A stretch of 64,000 nt of DNA from Leishmania martiniquensis (Eukaryota; Euglenozoa; Kinetoplastea; Trypanosomatida; Trypanosomatidae), in assembly GCF_017916325.1 (NCBI RefSeq), contig NC_090170.1:1056001-1120000 (forward strand), given 5' to 3'. Below are positions 19,437-29,920 of this stretch, in pieces. A program made the position numbers and the translations under genes. Below the pieces are notes generated by a model. The model was not told the origin of the DNA, made no database searches, and saw only the letters and a program-made list of their open reading frames with translations. Position 1 is the stretch's first letter; each line of letters begins with the position of its first letter.

Positions 19437-20841
19437 TGCCTAGAGAGAGGGAGAGAGGGAGGCGGTGGGGGATATGAATGCCTGCGCACGCTGGCGCGTT
19501 GACGCGTGAGAGCCGATACGTGCGTGTTGTTTCTGGGCAGGACCAGAACTATGTCGCAAGCCGCCTTCAAGCAACAAAGCGGCTGCTGGTCTCCAAGTTG
19601 TGAGAGACTTCGGCCGCTGAGGATGTCCATGTCATTCTTCACGGAGAGGGTCGGGCGGGGGGAGGGGAGGGGGAACGGCGATAAGGAAGGGCGTAAAGAT
19701 GAGAAAATCCCCAGCGAGGGAGGGGAAAAGGCGAAGCTTCAAGCTGGCAGAGAAGGGCGGCACGCACGAAAAGGAAAGGCGACGCAACGGCTGAGGTGTC
19801 ATTGCGTATGTACCTTCGTGCGTTAGCCACCGAGATGCTCCTTACACTCCCCGCTCATTACACACTAACGAAAGGCAACGTGAGCGCGCGCTTGCGCAGA
19901 GCGCGAGATCGCCCACTACACGACTGGCCGACAAGATGCTGCCGCAGCCTCCCTTTTTCGCGCCGCTTTTTTTTTCCATTCTTATATATATATATATCCC
20001 TTTGCTTTGTGCAACTCTTTTTTCACGCGCAGCAGTGCCCACAAGACACCGTGCACGGAAAGGCGAGGGGGAGATACGGGGCCGATACAAGCGCACGCAT
20101 GCCCTACATGCAGCCCGAACGGTCCACAGGAAGGAAAGCAAGAGGAAGACACCGGCATGAAAAAGATTGCGGATGAGACCGCAGACGCTAGCAAACGGGG
20201 GACGCAAAGAATTCCCAACGATGTCGCGAAGATGACAGCATGCGACAAACGATACCCGAGAGCGAGCCCTCCGCTTTGCGTCCTTTCTGTGTTTCATCGC
20301 TAGACGAACGCCATGGGGAAAACGACGACAAAGAAAGACGGGCAATGCCCACACGCAAAAAAGCATAGAAGCCCACCTGTACGTGAGGGACAAACACCTG
20401 CGCACTCTGTTTTCCACGCTATGTCGCCAAGGGGAGAGGGGGGAGGAATAGGGAGCTTTCGCACACGGCAACCCCTATACCACAGCCCCTACCACATACT
20501 CGGAGCAATAGAGCGCCGCCGGGGACTTCTCTACACCGATGAACGTCACAGCGGCCTCTGTCCGCACACGAATACGGCAAAGCACGCACACGCACGCACA
20601 CACACACACAAACGGTAAAGCACATCGCGTGTGAATCGCCAAGGAGAGGGAAGCGACAAGAAGACGCAGTAACACAACGGAGATCGGCAAAGAACGTTCC
20701 GTCTCTTTTTCCCACGTCGCCGAGAAGCTTCGAGAAGTGGCGCGATCGTTATCCACGCATCGCGCTGGATGCACTCGCGCGACCGCTCAAGCGAGGAGAG
20801 AGGCGACTTCCATGCAGTCTACATCTCATGAGCCTCTCACC
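19437..20841. other. Intergenic spacer, 1.4 kb
   Basis: It holds the pyrimidine tract above, a (TA)n run at 19983-19997, a (CA)n run near 20590-20611 and the 3' flank of the syntaxin gene. No gene was recognised. Confidence 0.65.
19641..19710 (-). promoter_or_regulatory. Polypyrimidine tract upstream of the LYR-motif gene
   Basis: An extended G/A-only region on the plus strand lies about 205-275 nt upstream of the ATG at 19436. A second, shorter GA run at 19442-19471 abuts the start codon. Confidence 0.55.
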
Positions 20842-21750
20842 TCAGGTAATGGACTTGAAGAAGAGGGCTATAGAGAGGCCGATAATGAGCACAATCATAA
20901 AGAGCAGGCACAGCTTAAAGGTGCCGGCGGACTGGTACTCCGCGGCCCTCTGAAGCTCTCTGCGCGCCTTTTGCACGCGGGTGTGGGTGATGGTCATGTT
21001 GTAATCAATCCGGTCCAACAAAGCGCCTTGTTCAATGACGAGTGTGTTCATATCCTTGAACATCTCATGCAGAGACTTGATGGAGCTGTAGATGCGCTCA
21101 AATTCCTTTACTCGTTCATCCGCCATCTGCTGATTCAGCATGATCGTCTCCACCTGCTCCTGTGTCATGCCTTTCTGGAGGTACTGGTCCATAAGTGCGT
21201 CGTTCTCAAGTTGCTGCTCTACCGCTTTCTGCCGATCGCCGCCAGCCCACCGCTGCGAGACAAGCTGCTGCTTCTTTACATCCATCATGTAGCGGCGCTG
21301 GCTCTCGCGGTAGAGCTTGCTAATGCTATTGATCTCGTTCACTAGGCACATCTTGACATTGCGTAAAATGCTCAGCTCGGCATCCGTACCCCCGTCAGGA
21401 AGGTCTCGTGTGTAGGCAACTTCCAACTCTTTCACGCCTACTTCGCTTTGCTTGAAGAGGCGATCGATAGTATCCTGAGCATGCTCGATCTCGGCTTCCT
21501 CGCGGCTTTCGTCACGCGTGGAGCTGAACTCGACCTTGAGATGATCCTTGCGCAACTTTTCTAGCGCCTTCATGTTCTCTTTTATTTGTTCCTCAATGCG
21601 ACGCACATCGGCCATTTTTTTCATCCACAGCGGTGTTACGTAGATCCGATTCATGTTCTCTTCTTCGGCGAGGAGCTGCTCCATCTCCGGGCGCCGCGGC
21701 CGGATAGAGCGGTACTGCAGGAACTCGCCTGTGCGGTCGCGAGTCGCCAT
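20842..21750 (-). CDS. STX16: Syntaxin-16/Tlg2-like Qa-SNARE (302 aa)
   Basis: This is a tail-anchored SNARE for membrane fusion at the trans-Golgi/endosome. The N-terminus MATRDRTGEFLQYRS matches the start of the syntaxin-16 family, which carries the Sec1/Munc18 (Vps45)-binding N-peptide. Residues about 60-170 form the helical Habc region. The SNARE helix is about 211-271, with the ionic-layer glutamine near residue 241 in TLVIEQGALLDRIDYN. A single C-terminal membrane span lies at about 279-298 (LCLLFMIVLIIGLSIALFF). I chose the ATG at 21748-21750 by homology. An upstream ATG at 21825 would add 25 residues, but a pyrimidine tract at 21806-21822 places the probable splice site between the two. 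It lies near a TRAPPC9-like gene, another Golgi-traffic component. Confidence 0.93.
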   Translation of the reverse strand: MATRDRTGEFLQYRSIRPRRPEMEQLLAEEENMNRIYVTPLWMKKMADVRRIEEQIKENMKALEKLRKDHLKVEFSSTRDESREEAEIEHAQDTIDRLFKQSEVGVKELEVAYTRDLPDGGTDAELSILRNVKMCLVNEINSISKLYRESQRRYMMDVKKQQLVSQRWAGGDRQKAVEQQLENDALMDQYLQKGMTQEQVETIMLNQQMADERVKEFERIYSSIKSLHEMFKDMNTLVIEQGALLDRIDYNMTITHTRVQKARRELQRAAEYQSAGTFKLCLLFMIVLIIGLSIALFFKSIT

Positions 21751-21805
21751 TTTTATCTCTTGGCACGCGACTAGGCTTTTTTGATATCGATGCACGCAAA
21801 GTTGT

Positions 21806-21822
21806 CGGAGGGAAAGGAAAGG
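21806..21822 (-). promoter_or_regulatory. Short polypyrimidine tract deciding the syntaxin start
   Basis: The purine run GGAGGGAAAGGAAAGG on the plus strand is followed, in gene sense, by AG dinucleotides before 21750. Splicing there would remove the upstream ATG at 21825 and leave 21750 as the first ATG. Confidence 0.5.
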
Positions 21823-23094
21823 CATGTGGATAAGACTGTTGGACACCGAGTGGCGTGAGCGGCGCTAACGAGGAGCAGCGATACAAATGCAGCTCAGCGG
21901 TTAGGCAAGCACTTGCTGCTGCTGCTGCAAGCACACATATGAATTTCTGCAGGACTTTGTGTCAGTCCAGGGAGGATGCGGAGACGGAAGGGAGAGACTG
22001 AAGATGTCTCCAAACGTGGACTCCTTCTGCCGCCTATGTTCTTCTCGCTTTTACGCTCGCCAGAGACGAGTACATGTAGGATGCGTGCCAGCAGAGTGCC
22101 GAGAAGAGGCGCCACATTACGAAAAAAAAGGAAGGGGAAAGGGCCATTGGCTGGAGCTCGTCGTCACCCCTCCCCCTTCCCCTTCCCCCCACTGTCAACT
22201 CCAGGGACGAAAAAAGGGGAGGAAGCCAACGACATCGATACGAAAGAATGTCCTTCAGCAGCACCACGAGAAACGCACAGAAGAAAACAAGGAGCAGATA
22301 AAGCAAAGCGAAACGAAGAAAGAGAGCGTTTTTGTTGTTGATCATAAAAAAATGTTTGTTTCCGTTTTTTTTATTTTTGTGTGTGTGTGTGGGGGGGGTG
22401 GAGATGGCTTCAGCACAGACGACCCTCTGAGGAGAGAGAAAAACGAAGGGAGGTGAAATAGAACAGTGAAAAAAAAAGGGTGGGAAGCAATGCTGAGAAA
22501 AAAGAAAAAGAAAAAGCGCCGGGCACAGGTAGGAGTCTGCCCGTGGGGAAGGCGGAAGACAACTGAGAAACACGCGCTGGGATAGACAATGACCCAGAAA
22601 GCCCCACCGAGAAGCTGCTGCGGCCCCTACAGCCCCATCGCCTGCTGCCTCACTCTCCAGCTCCACATCGTGCAATTTCACATCCCATGCGCTCTCTCCG
22701 TTCATGTGCTCGTGTGCGCATCAGAGAGGACCTCTGCCCACTGCTTTGTGCGCAATCCCTCTTTCGCGGGGGTTCTCTTCGCCTATTTCGGGGGCTGACC
22801 TGCACGTTGTGATGAACATATGTATATGCAACTGTGCCTGTCTCTCCCTCAGGAGGAGCCACGGAGAAGACAAGGGATCCGGGCCGCATTCTGCAGATGC
22901 CGATTTGCGCGCTCGTACACACACACACACACACACGCAGACGCATGAATGAAGGTCGGCCGCCATTGACGCTTCCCACTCATGACGACCTTCGCGCAAT
23001 ATAGCGACAGTATCGAGGAGAGAACGGACAGGTCAAGGGGAGCATCAGTTACGCCATGCAGCCTCGCACCTTTCGTTCACAGCTTCGCTTGCCA

Positions 23095-23566
23095 CCTCGC
23101 AGCTCAGCTCATCACCCCTTTGCTCCACGGACTGTCAGCGACGCCTCGCAAGGTGCAGGAGGGCGCCATCGGCGTGAGAGGGGCCAGTGACCCGACTCGG
23201 ACGGCTCAGCACGGTCACTGCCGGCAGTCACACCGCCCACATACACACACACACGCGCCTCACAGGTCGCCTCAAAGTCACTGCCATTCTGCCCGTCGCC
23301 ACCTGGTGCAGCCCATCCCCTCAGGGCCGCTCAGGCTGCCCGCGCCGGGGGCGCAGCGCGAGGCCCGCGTACGACGAGCTCGACGCCGGCCGATGCGCCG
23401 CCTCCCTACGCGAATGGCACGAGCGGCTTCACTGTCGCAGGTCGCTGACATCGGCAGCGGTGCAGCTTTGCGGCTACGCATCCCGCGCTGTACGTACTGG
23501 GCCCCCGCCACCACGAAACGCGGCTCGGCACACGCCGAAGAGACACCTACGGCCCATCGAGGTGTC
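23095..23566 (+). repeat. M1 interspersed repeat, copy B
   Basis: It is nearly identical to copy A (opposite orientation), C and D. It keeps both ends, from CCTCGCAG to CCATCGAGGTGTC. It sits about 170 nt past the stop of the acyl-CoA dehydrogenase gene, so it is probably in that gene's 3' UTR, antisense to transcription. Confidence 0.85.
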
Positions 23567-23736
23567 CTGCACCAGCAGGAAGCACAGCTAGTGAAGAGAG
23601 AAGAAAAGTGTTGTGAGCTGAAGGGAGTAGCTGCGAGTTGTACGTGCAGAATAGTTCCGCACCCTCCCTCTTTTGTGCTGGATGGAGGCTGTAGCGAACA
23701 GTAAGCAGGGGGAGCGGTATATGGGCAGTCCGGGTG

Positions 23737-25005
23737 TCAATTGGGCGCCCCCAAAACCGAGGAGGAGCTGTCGTACTGCGCCTTAATCATCTTGGCAATT
23801 GTCTGTAGCTGAATGATAGAAGTGCCCTCGTAGATGGCACCGATCTTGGCATCGCGGTAGAAGCGCTCCAAACCAAAGTCCTTCATGAAGCCTACACCAC
23901 CAGCCCATTCTACCGCACGGCTGGCGGTCCTCTCCGCCACCACCGAGGCAAAATATTTTGCCATCGCCGCGTCCTGGATGAACACGTCCTGATTCTGCTT
24001 CTTGCGAGCCGCATTGTAGACCATGAGCCGCGCTGCGTGCAACTCTGTGGCACACTCGGCGTACTGCATCTGCATACCCTGGAAATCGCCGATACACTTC
24101 CCAAACTGCTTGCGCTGGAAGAGGTACGGCATGACAAGGTCTAGTGAACCTTGGGCAATGCCGAGCATCTGCGCCCCGATGCCGATGCGCCCCTCGTTGA
24201 GGATGCTGATGGCAACCTTGTAGCCCTTGCCGACCTCTCCAATGACGTTTTCCTCCGGCACCTCGACGTTCTCAAAGCGAAGCTCCGCCGTCGAGCTGGC
24301 GCGAATGCCGAGCTTGTTCTCCGTCCGCATCACAGAGACTCCTGGCGTCTCAGACGAGTCCACCACGAAGCAGGTGATCCCTTTGTATCCCTTCGACGGG
24401 TCCACTGTTGCCATGACAAGGAAGATGCCGGCCCACCCGCCGTTTGTGATGTACAGCTTTGTGCCATTGATGACCCACTTCGAGCCTTTTTTCTCCGCCC
24501 GTGTATTCAGCGAAAAGGCGTCGCTACCACTGCTCGCCTCAGTGAGACAGAAGCACCCCACTGTGTCCTTCGCGAGTTTTGGCAGGTACTTCCTGCGTTG
24601 CGTGGTGTTGGCAAAGTTGAAGAAGATATTGTTCACAAGTGTGTTCTGCACGTCCACTGTGACTGAAACGGCGGGGTCGTGCCGCGCTAGCTCCTCGATA
24701 GCGAGAATGCTAGAAAAAAAACTCATACCGCCACCCTCGAGCTCCGAAGGGGTCTCGATGCCCATGAGCCCAGCAGCGAAGGCTTCTTTGAGGACCGCAG
24801 GGTCCATAATCCCCTCCTCGTCCATCTTGCGAGACCTTGGAGCTACGTGCGCCAGGCTAAAGGCGCGCACCGTCTCCACCAGCATCTTCTCCTCATCTTG
24901 AAGGTACGTGACCGGGTTCGGCGGCGTCTCCACAGTCACTGCCGGCGCCCGAGAGAGCACCACGACAGTGCGCCGCATCAGAGGTTTGCTTGCAAGACGC
25001 AGCAT
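23737..25005 (-). CDS. Mitochondrial acyl-CoA dehydrogenase, short/branched-chain type (422 aa)
   Basis: This FAD enzyme makes the first alpha,beta-double bond in acyl-CoA oxidation and passes electrons to ETF. The full fold is present: N-terminal helices, a middle beta domain with CFCLTEASSGSDAF and WVINGTKLYITNGG, and C-terminal helices. The catalytic glutamate is near residue 393 in AIYEGTSIIQLQTIA, the position used by short-chain, short/branched-chain and medium-chain enzymes. EWAGGVGFMKDFGLERFYRDAKIG most resembles ACADSB (2-methylbutyryl/isobutyryl type), though butyryl- or isobutyryl-CoA specificity is possible. Residues 1-28 are basic and hydrophobic, as in a mitochondrial presequence. 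I start at the ATG at 25003-25005; the longer open frame to 25368 has no supporting features. A strong pyrimidine tract lies about 40 nt upstream. Confidence 0.95.
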   Translation of the reverse strand: MLRLASKPLMRRTVVVLSRAPAVTVETPPNPVTYLQDEEKMLVETVRAFSLAHVAPRSRKMDEEGIMDPAVLKEAFAAGLMGIETPSELEGGGMSFFSSILAIEELARHDPAVSVTVDVQNTLVNNIFFNFANTTQRRKYLPKLAKDTVGCFCLTEASSGSDAFSLNTRAEKKGSKWVINGTKLYITNGGWAGIFLVMATVDPSKGYKGITCFVVDSSETPGVSVMRTENKLGIRASSTAELRFENVEVPEENVIGEVGKGYKVAISILNEGRIGIGAQMLGIAQGSLDLVMPYLFQRKQFGKCIGDFQGMQMQYAECATELHAARLMVYNAARKKQNQDVFIQDAAMAKYFASVVAERTASRAVEWAGGVGFMKDFGLERFYRDAKIGAIYEGTSIIQLQTIAKMIKAQYDSSSSVLGAPN

Positions 25006-28000
25006 CAGAAAATGGAGCTGAAGGCGTATAGGTGCGTGTGTCGGGGGGAGGGGGAGGGGGAGAAGGTATGGAGAGAGGACAGGCCGCAGATGTGGAGAGG
25101 AGGACTGGCGACCAATAATGCACACAAAACCAAAACAGCGTGTGCGCCCGACGCTTGACAGAAGTGTTCGAATGCCTTCAAGCGTTTTCTCTCGAAATGT
25201 GTTTCGAATGGTGCTCTGTGCAAGAATGTGTGCGTGCAATGAGCAGGAGAAGGAGGGCGGGACCAGACGAGCAGTGCTCGGCCACTGTGTAATGCACAGT
25301 TGGTGATGATGAACGTTAACTGAGCAATTGGTGGTTGAAGAGCAGGGAAAAAAAGTACGAAGCAGCAACTACAGGCTGTCGAACAGCATTGAAAAGCTGC
25401 GCTGTTTCAGGCACCTTACTTTTCATGCTGTGCGACTGTATAGACAGGCGTGCTTCACGCAACCGGATTTAGCGCAGTGGCATCATGGGGCGCCGAGGGC
25501 GCCTTTGCTGCTTCTGGAACCCTTTTGCGCACTCGCGAGGCGGCGTGCACCACAGCCTCTTGGTCCTTGCGCCCTACCTTCGAGCCAGGATGCCGGAGGT
25601 TCATATGAACGTACGGTCAAAGCAGGCAGCTGCCTCTTTGATGATGTGCGGCAACGGGGGTAAGTGTAGAACACACCTACGTCGTCGCTCCTCCTTGGCA
25701 CAGTTGTGCACGCCTGCATGTGCGTGATGCAAGTGAGCCTCAACGCCGTGCATACAGTGGGCAACGGACATAGAGAGAGAGCGTGCGCGCCGGCGGTGGC
25801 GAGCTCGCGGCCTCAGTCGGAGGAGGATGAGGAGGGGGGTACCAAAAAACAGAAGCCAAGAAAACACTACCGGTGAACCTACTCGAGTACTTAAGAGAAA
25901 AAAGGATAAAGTGCGCGAAGGGGGAGGCCCCGACGAGGTTCACCCACCGACACGGGCATCAGTTCAAGTAGAGCTGTAACCATCTCTGCTGGCAAGAGAG
26001 CGGGAGAAGTGGAGGGGAGCGGAGGCACAGAAGGCAAAGCAAATCGAACGCACCCGGCAGTGAATGCAGTGAGGTGCGAAACCACAACGGACCCACGGCA
26101 GACGACGTCCTCCTCCGCTATAGGCCATGCTTCTGAAGGAAGACGTAGTACCAGCCGGAAAGAACAGACAGTGAGGCACACAAACGCCCTAGCAGCTCTT
26201 CCACAACGCCACCTCAGGACCTCTCACGAACCGGCCGAATCCTCGGCTGCTTGCAAGTGACATGGCGCCGGTCTCGTCGCCGACAAGCCCGTCGCTTCTG
26301 CCGCAGATGTCCCGAACACCCCTACTTGTAGAAGAGACTAATTGTTGGGGCGTTCTATCCCTATGGTGTAGACCTTATCTTCGCAGCGCCTTTTCTTTGG
26401 TTCCCCATGGTCCCCCTTCTTCGCCTTGGCGCATGGCTTAGCGCGCAGTGCAATGGCTACCACTACCCCAATCGTAGTGTGGTGCACTCGGCGGGCGATG
26501 CCGCCCCATAACAAGTGTCTCTGGAGGATGCTTGTAGGCCCTCTGAGGAGATGAGCAAGCAAGACGGCAGCGACAATCTGGGTAGTGCTGGCTGTGACGC
26601 TGACCAGGAGCAGGGGGATCCCTCACGTTTTCCGTCCTGAAGAAAGGAGGTGCGAGATGCGGCTCGTGAGCTGAAGAGGCGCTAGAAGACAGCATCAAAC
26701 CACGCAGCTCATCACACTGAAGTGCGACCGTTCAAAGTCGGGTGACAGGCACGGCGCCATCTGAGTAGACGTCCTCATCAGGACAGAGCACATGCCTCAT
26801 CTACAGCACCATTTTGAGACGTCGCACAAGTCGGCTCACAGACACGATGAGGTCGATCACTCATCAGACATTGCGGGTGACGGAGATGTTCTCAATGGGG
26901 CGTGAGGTGATAAAAATCACGTGCACGAGAGGATGCAAAGAGGTTCATGCAGTACACCGCGTAGCACACGACGCGCACCAGCATTAGAAAGCGGTCTGCG
27001 ACGATGATGCGCAGCGAAAGGAGGAGCGGCTACCAGTCATTGTGGCCCCTGCGTCTGCGCCGCCCCCTCTCTTCTAAATGTTTCTCTGAGATCGGCAGCG
27101 CCAGAGACGTGCTTGTGAAGGAGTCTGTCTGTCTCTGCGAGTGTGTTTGTGTTCGTGTGTGTTGATGAGAGAAGACTTATAACAGCCTCCGTTGATTGGC
27201 AGAGAGCAGAGCAGACCACACCGTAGCTGATGTGCAGATAAAATGTCGCTTGCCGAAAAGGTTACCTTTTGTCATGAGCGTCTCCGTCCTCATCGACAGA
27301 GCACATGCTGCTTGTGCACAGAGTACATGATGCCATTCAAGCCCACGCCCTTCTGTAAAAATGTATCAAGATAACGCCGCACGCCCGCGCAGCTAGCCAG
27401 TGCGAATTGAGGGATACACAATACCACGAAAAAGGAGGAGACAGAAGGAGGAATTCCGCGGCAAAAGAGGAGGCCGGCTGTAGGAGCTGCCCTTGATATG
27501 AAACGTCTACTGTGCATGCGTGCGTGTGTGGCGCAGGTGAGGAACGAGACTGACAAACAGTACTGATCTGACTCCTTTGCCCTTGCTACCTACTTTGAGT
27601 GCATGTGTGTGCGTATGGGTTTGTGTTACAGTGAGAGCTTCATGATGTAGCCTGATGTCCCCCAATGTGTGGGGACTGCGAACTGCGCGGCTTGGCCGGT
27701 AGCCATGCGAGAGGACAAGCAAGCGAGCAAGCGAAGTCCGCCCACCATGAGAATGACAGTAGGAGGAATGTGGACATGAGAAGGTTTGCCGCGTGCGGCG
27801 CAGCAAGCACCATGAGGCAAAAAGGAGAGCTTTAGGTAGCGGACGGTTCTTCTGTATGCGGGGACAGCGCCATATAAGCCCGCTGCTCCCTACGTATGCA
27901 TGCGGTAACCTCACTTTTGGACGGCCTCGTCATGTTCTTTTCCCACTGCGTGTCACACGCACAAAAAAAAGCATGCGCGGCGAAAAACGCAGCCGAGGTG

Positions 28001-29920
28001 ATCCCCCCATCCCCCTTTCTCTCTCCCCCTCCGCACCGCCACCGGTAGGAAAGCTTGAATTCAGTGATTTCAGGACCAGGCGTGTTTTTTATCGAATGAA
28101 GAAAGCGAGGATGAGCTAAAATTCACGAGATCACGGAGCGCCAGCGAACATGCCCCGATGCCGCCGAATCGCTGCCTTCTTGCCGATCAACGTTCGACCT
28201 ATACGAGATACGCAACACTTTAAAGGCCCCCGATCGGTCGCACGTGAAACCGCGGAGAGGATCAACACCATCAAGCCGCCTGCAAGCCACATCCAAAGAG
28301 ATGCGCTCAGAACAGATAGGGGCAGAATTTAAGGTGCTCTGTCAGAACACCGAGAAGGCAAGAGCGAGCCATGAGCCGGGGGGGCGGGGGATTCGCAAAG
28401 AGAGAGAGGGGGGCGGCACACGACCGAAGAAGAAAAAAAAGTGGACGAGACGAAGGGCGTCCGTGTGAAAGACGGCGAAAACCTCCCGTCCAGCCTGATG
28501 GTGGAGTTTCAGCAACGAATAAGCGTTGAGGGTGGGCTGGGTAGTGAGGTGAGTAGTGTGGCCATGGAGACAAGCAGCACGCACGCAGCCTACATAGCGG
28601 CGCTGAGGAAGCACAAAAGGCACACGCAGATGCACACGCTTCTAGGAACTCACGATACGCCCTTCTTCTCCATCTCTTCTCCTTCGCGTCAGCCAAGTCC
28701 TGCTCTCTGAACGTAGGAGAGGGTGCTTGCGGACCGGGAAAGGCCGAGGCAGTCAGGCAGACAGAAAACATCGGGGTACATCCTGATGTTTCGCTCTGTC
28801 ATAACCCTTTTGGGGGGGGTACACTTTCGCCTCACTTGACAACGGAGGGGGTGAGAGGGAAAGAACGAAACAAATCAAAAAGAACGCAGAAAAAGAAAAA
28901 TCATTACACAGAGAGAGAGGGAGAGATGGCTGGGGAGAGGGAGAGAAAATGCCGACACACCAGTGCGATCGCTGCCCGCAAGAAGGCGGCGTCGCACAGG
29001 AATACGATAAGAGAGTGCAGTGATGAAAGGGAAAAAGCAAAAACGACAGAACAGAAACAGAAACAAAAATACGTTTCTTGTCTTTTTTTCCTTCACTGCC
29101 ATTCTGCGATAGTTCAGTGCCTGCGCTCCTGTGCTGAGAAGAGGTGAAGGGGAGATAATCGGCCCCATGATGGCGCACGCCCTAGCACCGAGTTCCGTTG
29201 TCGGTTTCATCGGACAACGAGAACACCAAGCAAGTGGCAAAGCCACAAGCGCATCGCTAAAGGAACGCGTGTTGCACGAGGGCTGACACAGATAAAGACC
29301 CCAATTCGCTGTCTTTTTTTCGCTTGCAGCGCGAAGCGGGTGCATGCCTCTTAGCAGCAGCGAACGCGTGCTATGAAGGGAGGAGAGGAAGTGCCGGTGG
29401 CCGCCTTTTACGGCGAAGAAAGAGAAAGGAGAGGACTCGACTACGCAACGGTAAAGAGAGAAGAGAGGGGAGGCGAGCGAAAAGGGTCAAAGCAAAATAG
29501 GATGTGAGCACACAACGGCCACACACAAAAAAAATTGCGTTTTTTCCCGTCTCTGAACCGAAAGGGGTGGGGAGAGGAGCGTTCAAAACAGCAAAGGGAA
29601 ATGAAGCGAAAAAGGGCGTTTGAAGACTGCGAACGGTGTTGGTGCCTTCGCCTTAGCTCTCGCGAAACGCACGGCATGTGCGCCAGTTTGTCTTTCCTTC
29701 CCACGCGCCTATTTCCTCTCTCCGCCCTCTCATCTGTCATCTGGGGTCGTGCGAGAAGATGCGAGAAGGGCCCATCATGCATGGCAAAGAGCGCCGAGCC
29801 CTCCTTTTATCGTCCACGGCAGCGATGAATGCACCGGCGCGCACATCTGCACAAGAGGCTAGGTAGATGGGAGGTGGAAAGAGGTAGGGAGAAGGCCATC
29901 AGCCGTACAGACAGAGTGTT
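25006..29920. other. Long gene-poor spacer, 4.9 kb
   Basis: This lies between the acyl-CoA dehydrogenase and galactokinase genes. It includes long purine tracts (28850-29150, 29370-29480), a (CA)/(TG) region near 27600 and unique sequence from 26.0 to 27.3 kb of lower purine bias. I found only short ORFs with no recognisable domain. A Lys-rich fragment on the minus strand at 26338-26562 lacks an ATG. Candidates are very long UTRs, a non-coding RNA or decayed sequence. Confidence 0.6.
25043..25082 (-). promoter_or_regulatory. Polypyrimidine tract upstream of the acyl-CoA dehydrogenase gene
   Basis: A 40-nt G/A block on the plus strand (GGGGGGAGGGGGAGGGGGAG and onward) lies 38 nt upstream of the ATG at 25005. 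This fits a start at 25005 and argues against the longer frame. Confidence 0.65.

Larger units (their letters stand above)
21751..23736. other. Intergenic spacer with M1 repeat
   Basis: It contains the 5' flank of the syntaxin gene, poly-T/(TG)n stretches near 22350-22400, a (CA)n run at 22917-22936 and the M1 repeat copy B. ORFs over 23.0-23.6 kb belong to the repeat. No single-copy gene was seen. Confidence 0.7.

Noticed and set aside
23187..23591. Plus-strand ORFs of 134-240 aa in the M1 repeat, also seen at 56.8-57.3 and 63.2-63.9 kb
   Set aside because: They are repeat shadows: open in several frames because of GC richness, interrupted differently in each copy, without domains.
26338..26562. 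Lys-rich minus-strand ORF fragment resembling a small basic protein tail
   Set aside because: It lacks an ATG and adjoining frames are broken. I could not match it to a ribosomal or other family.
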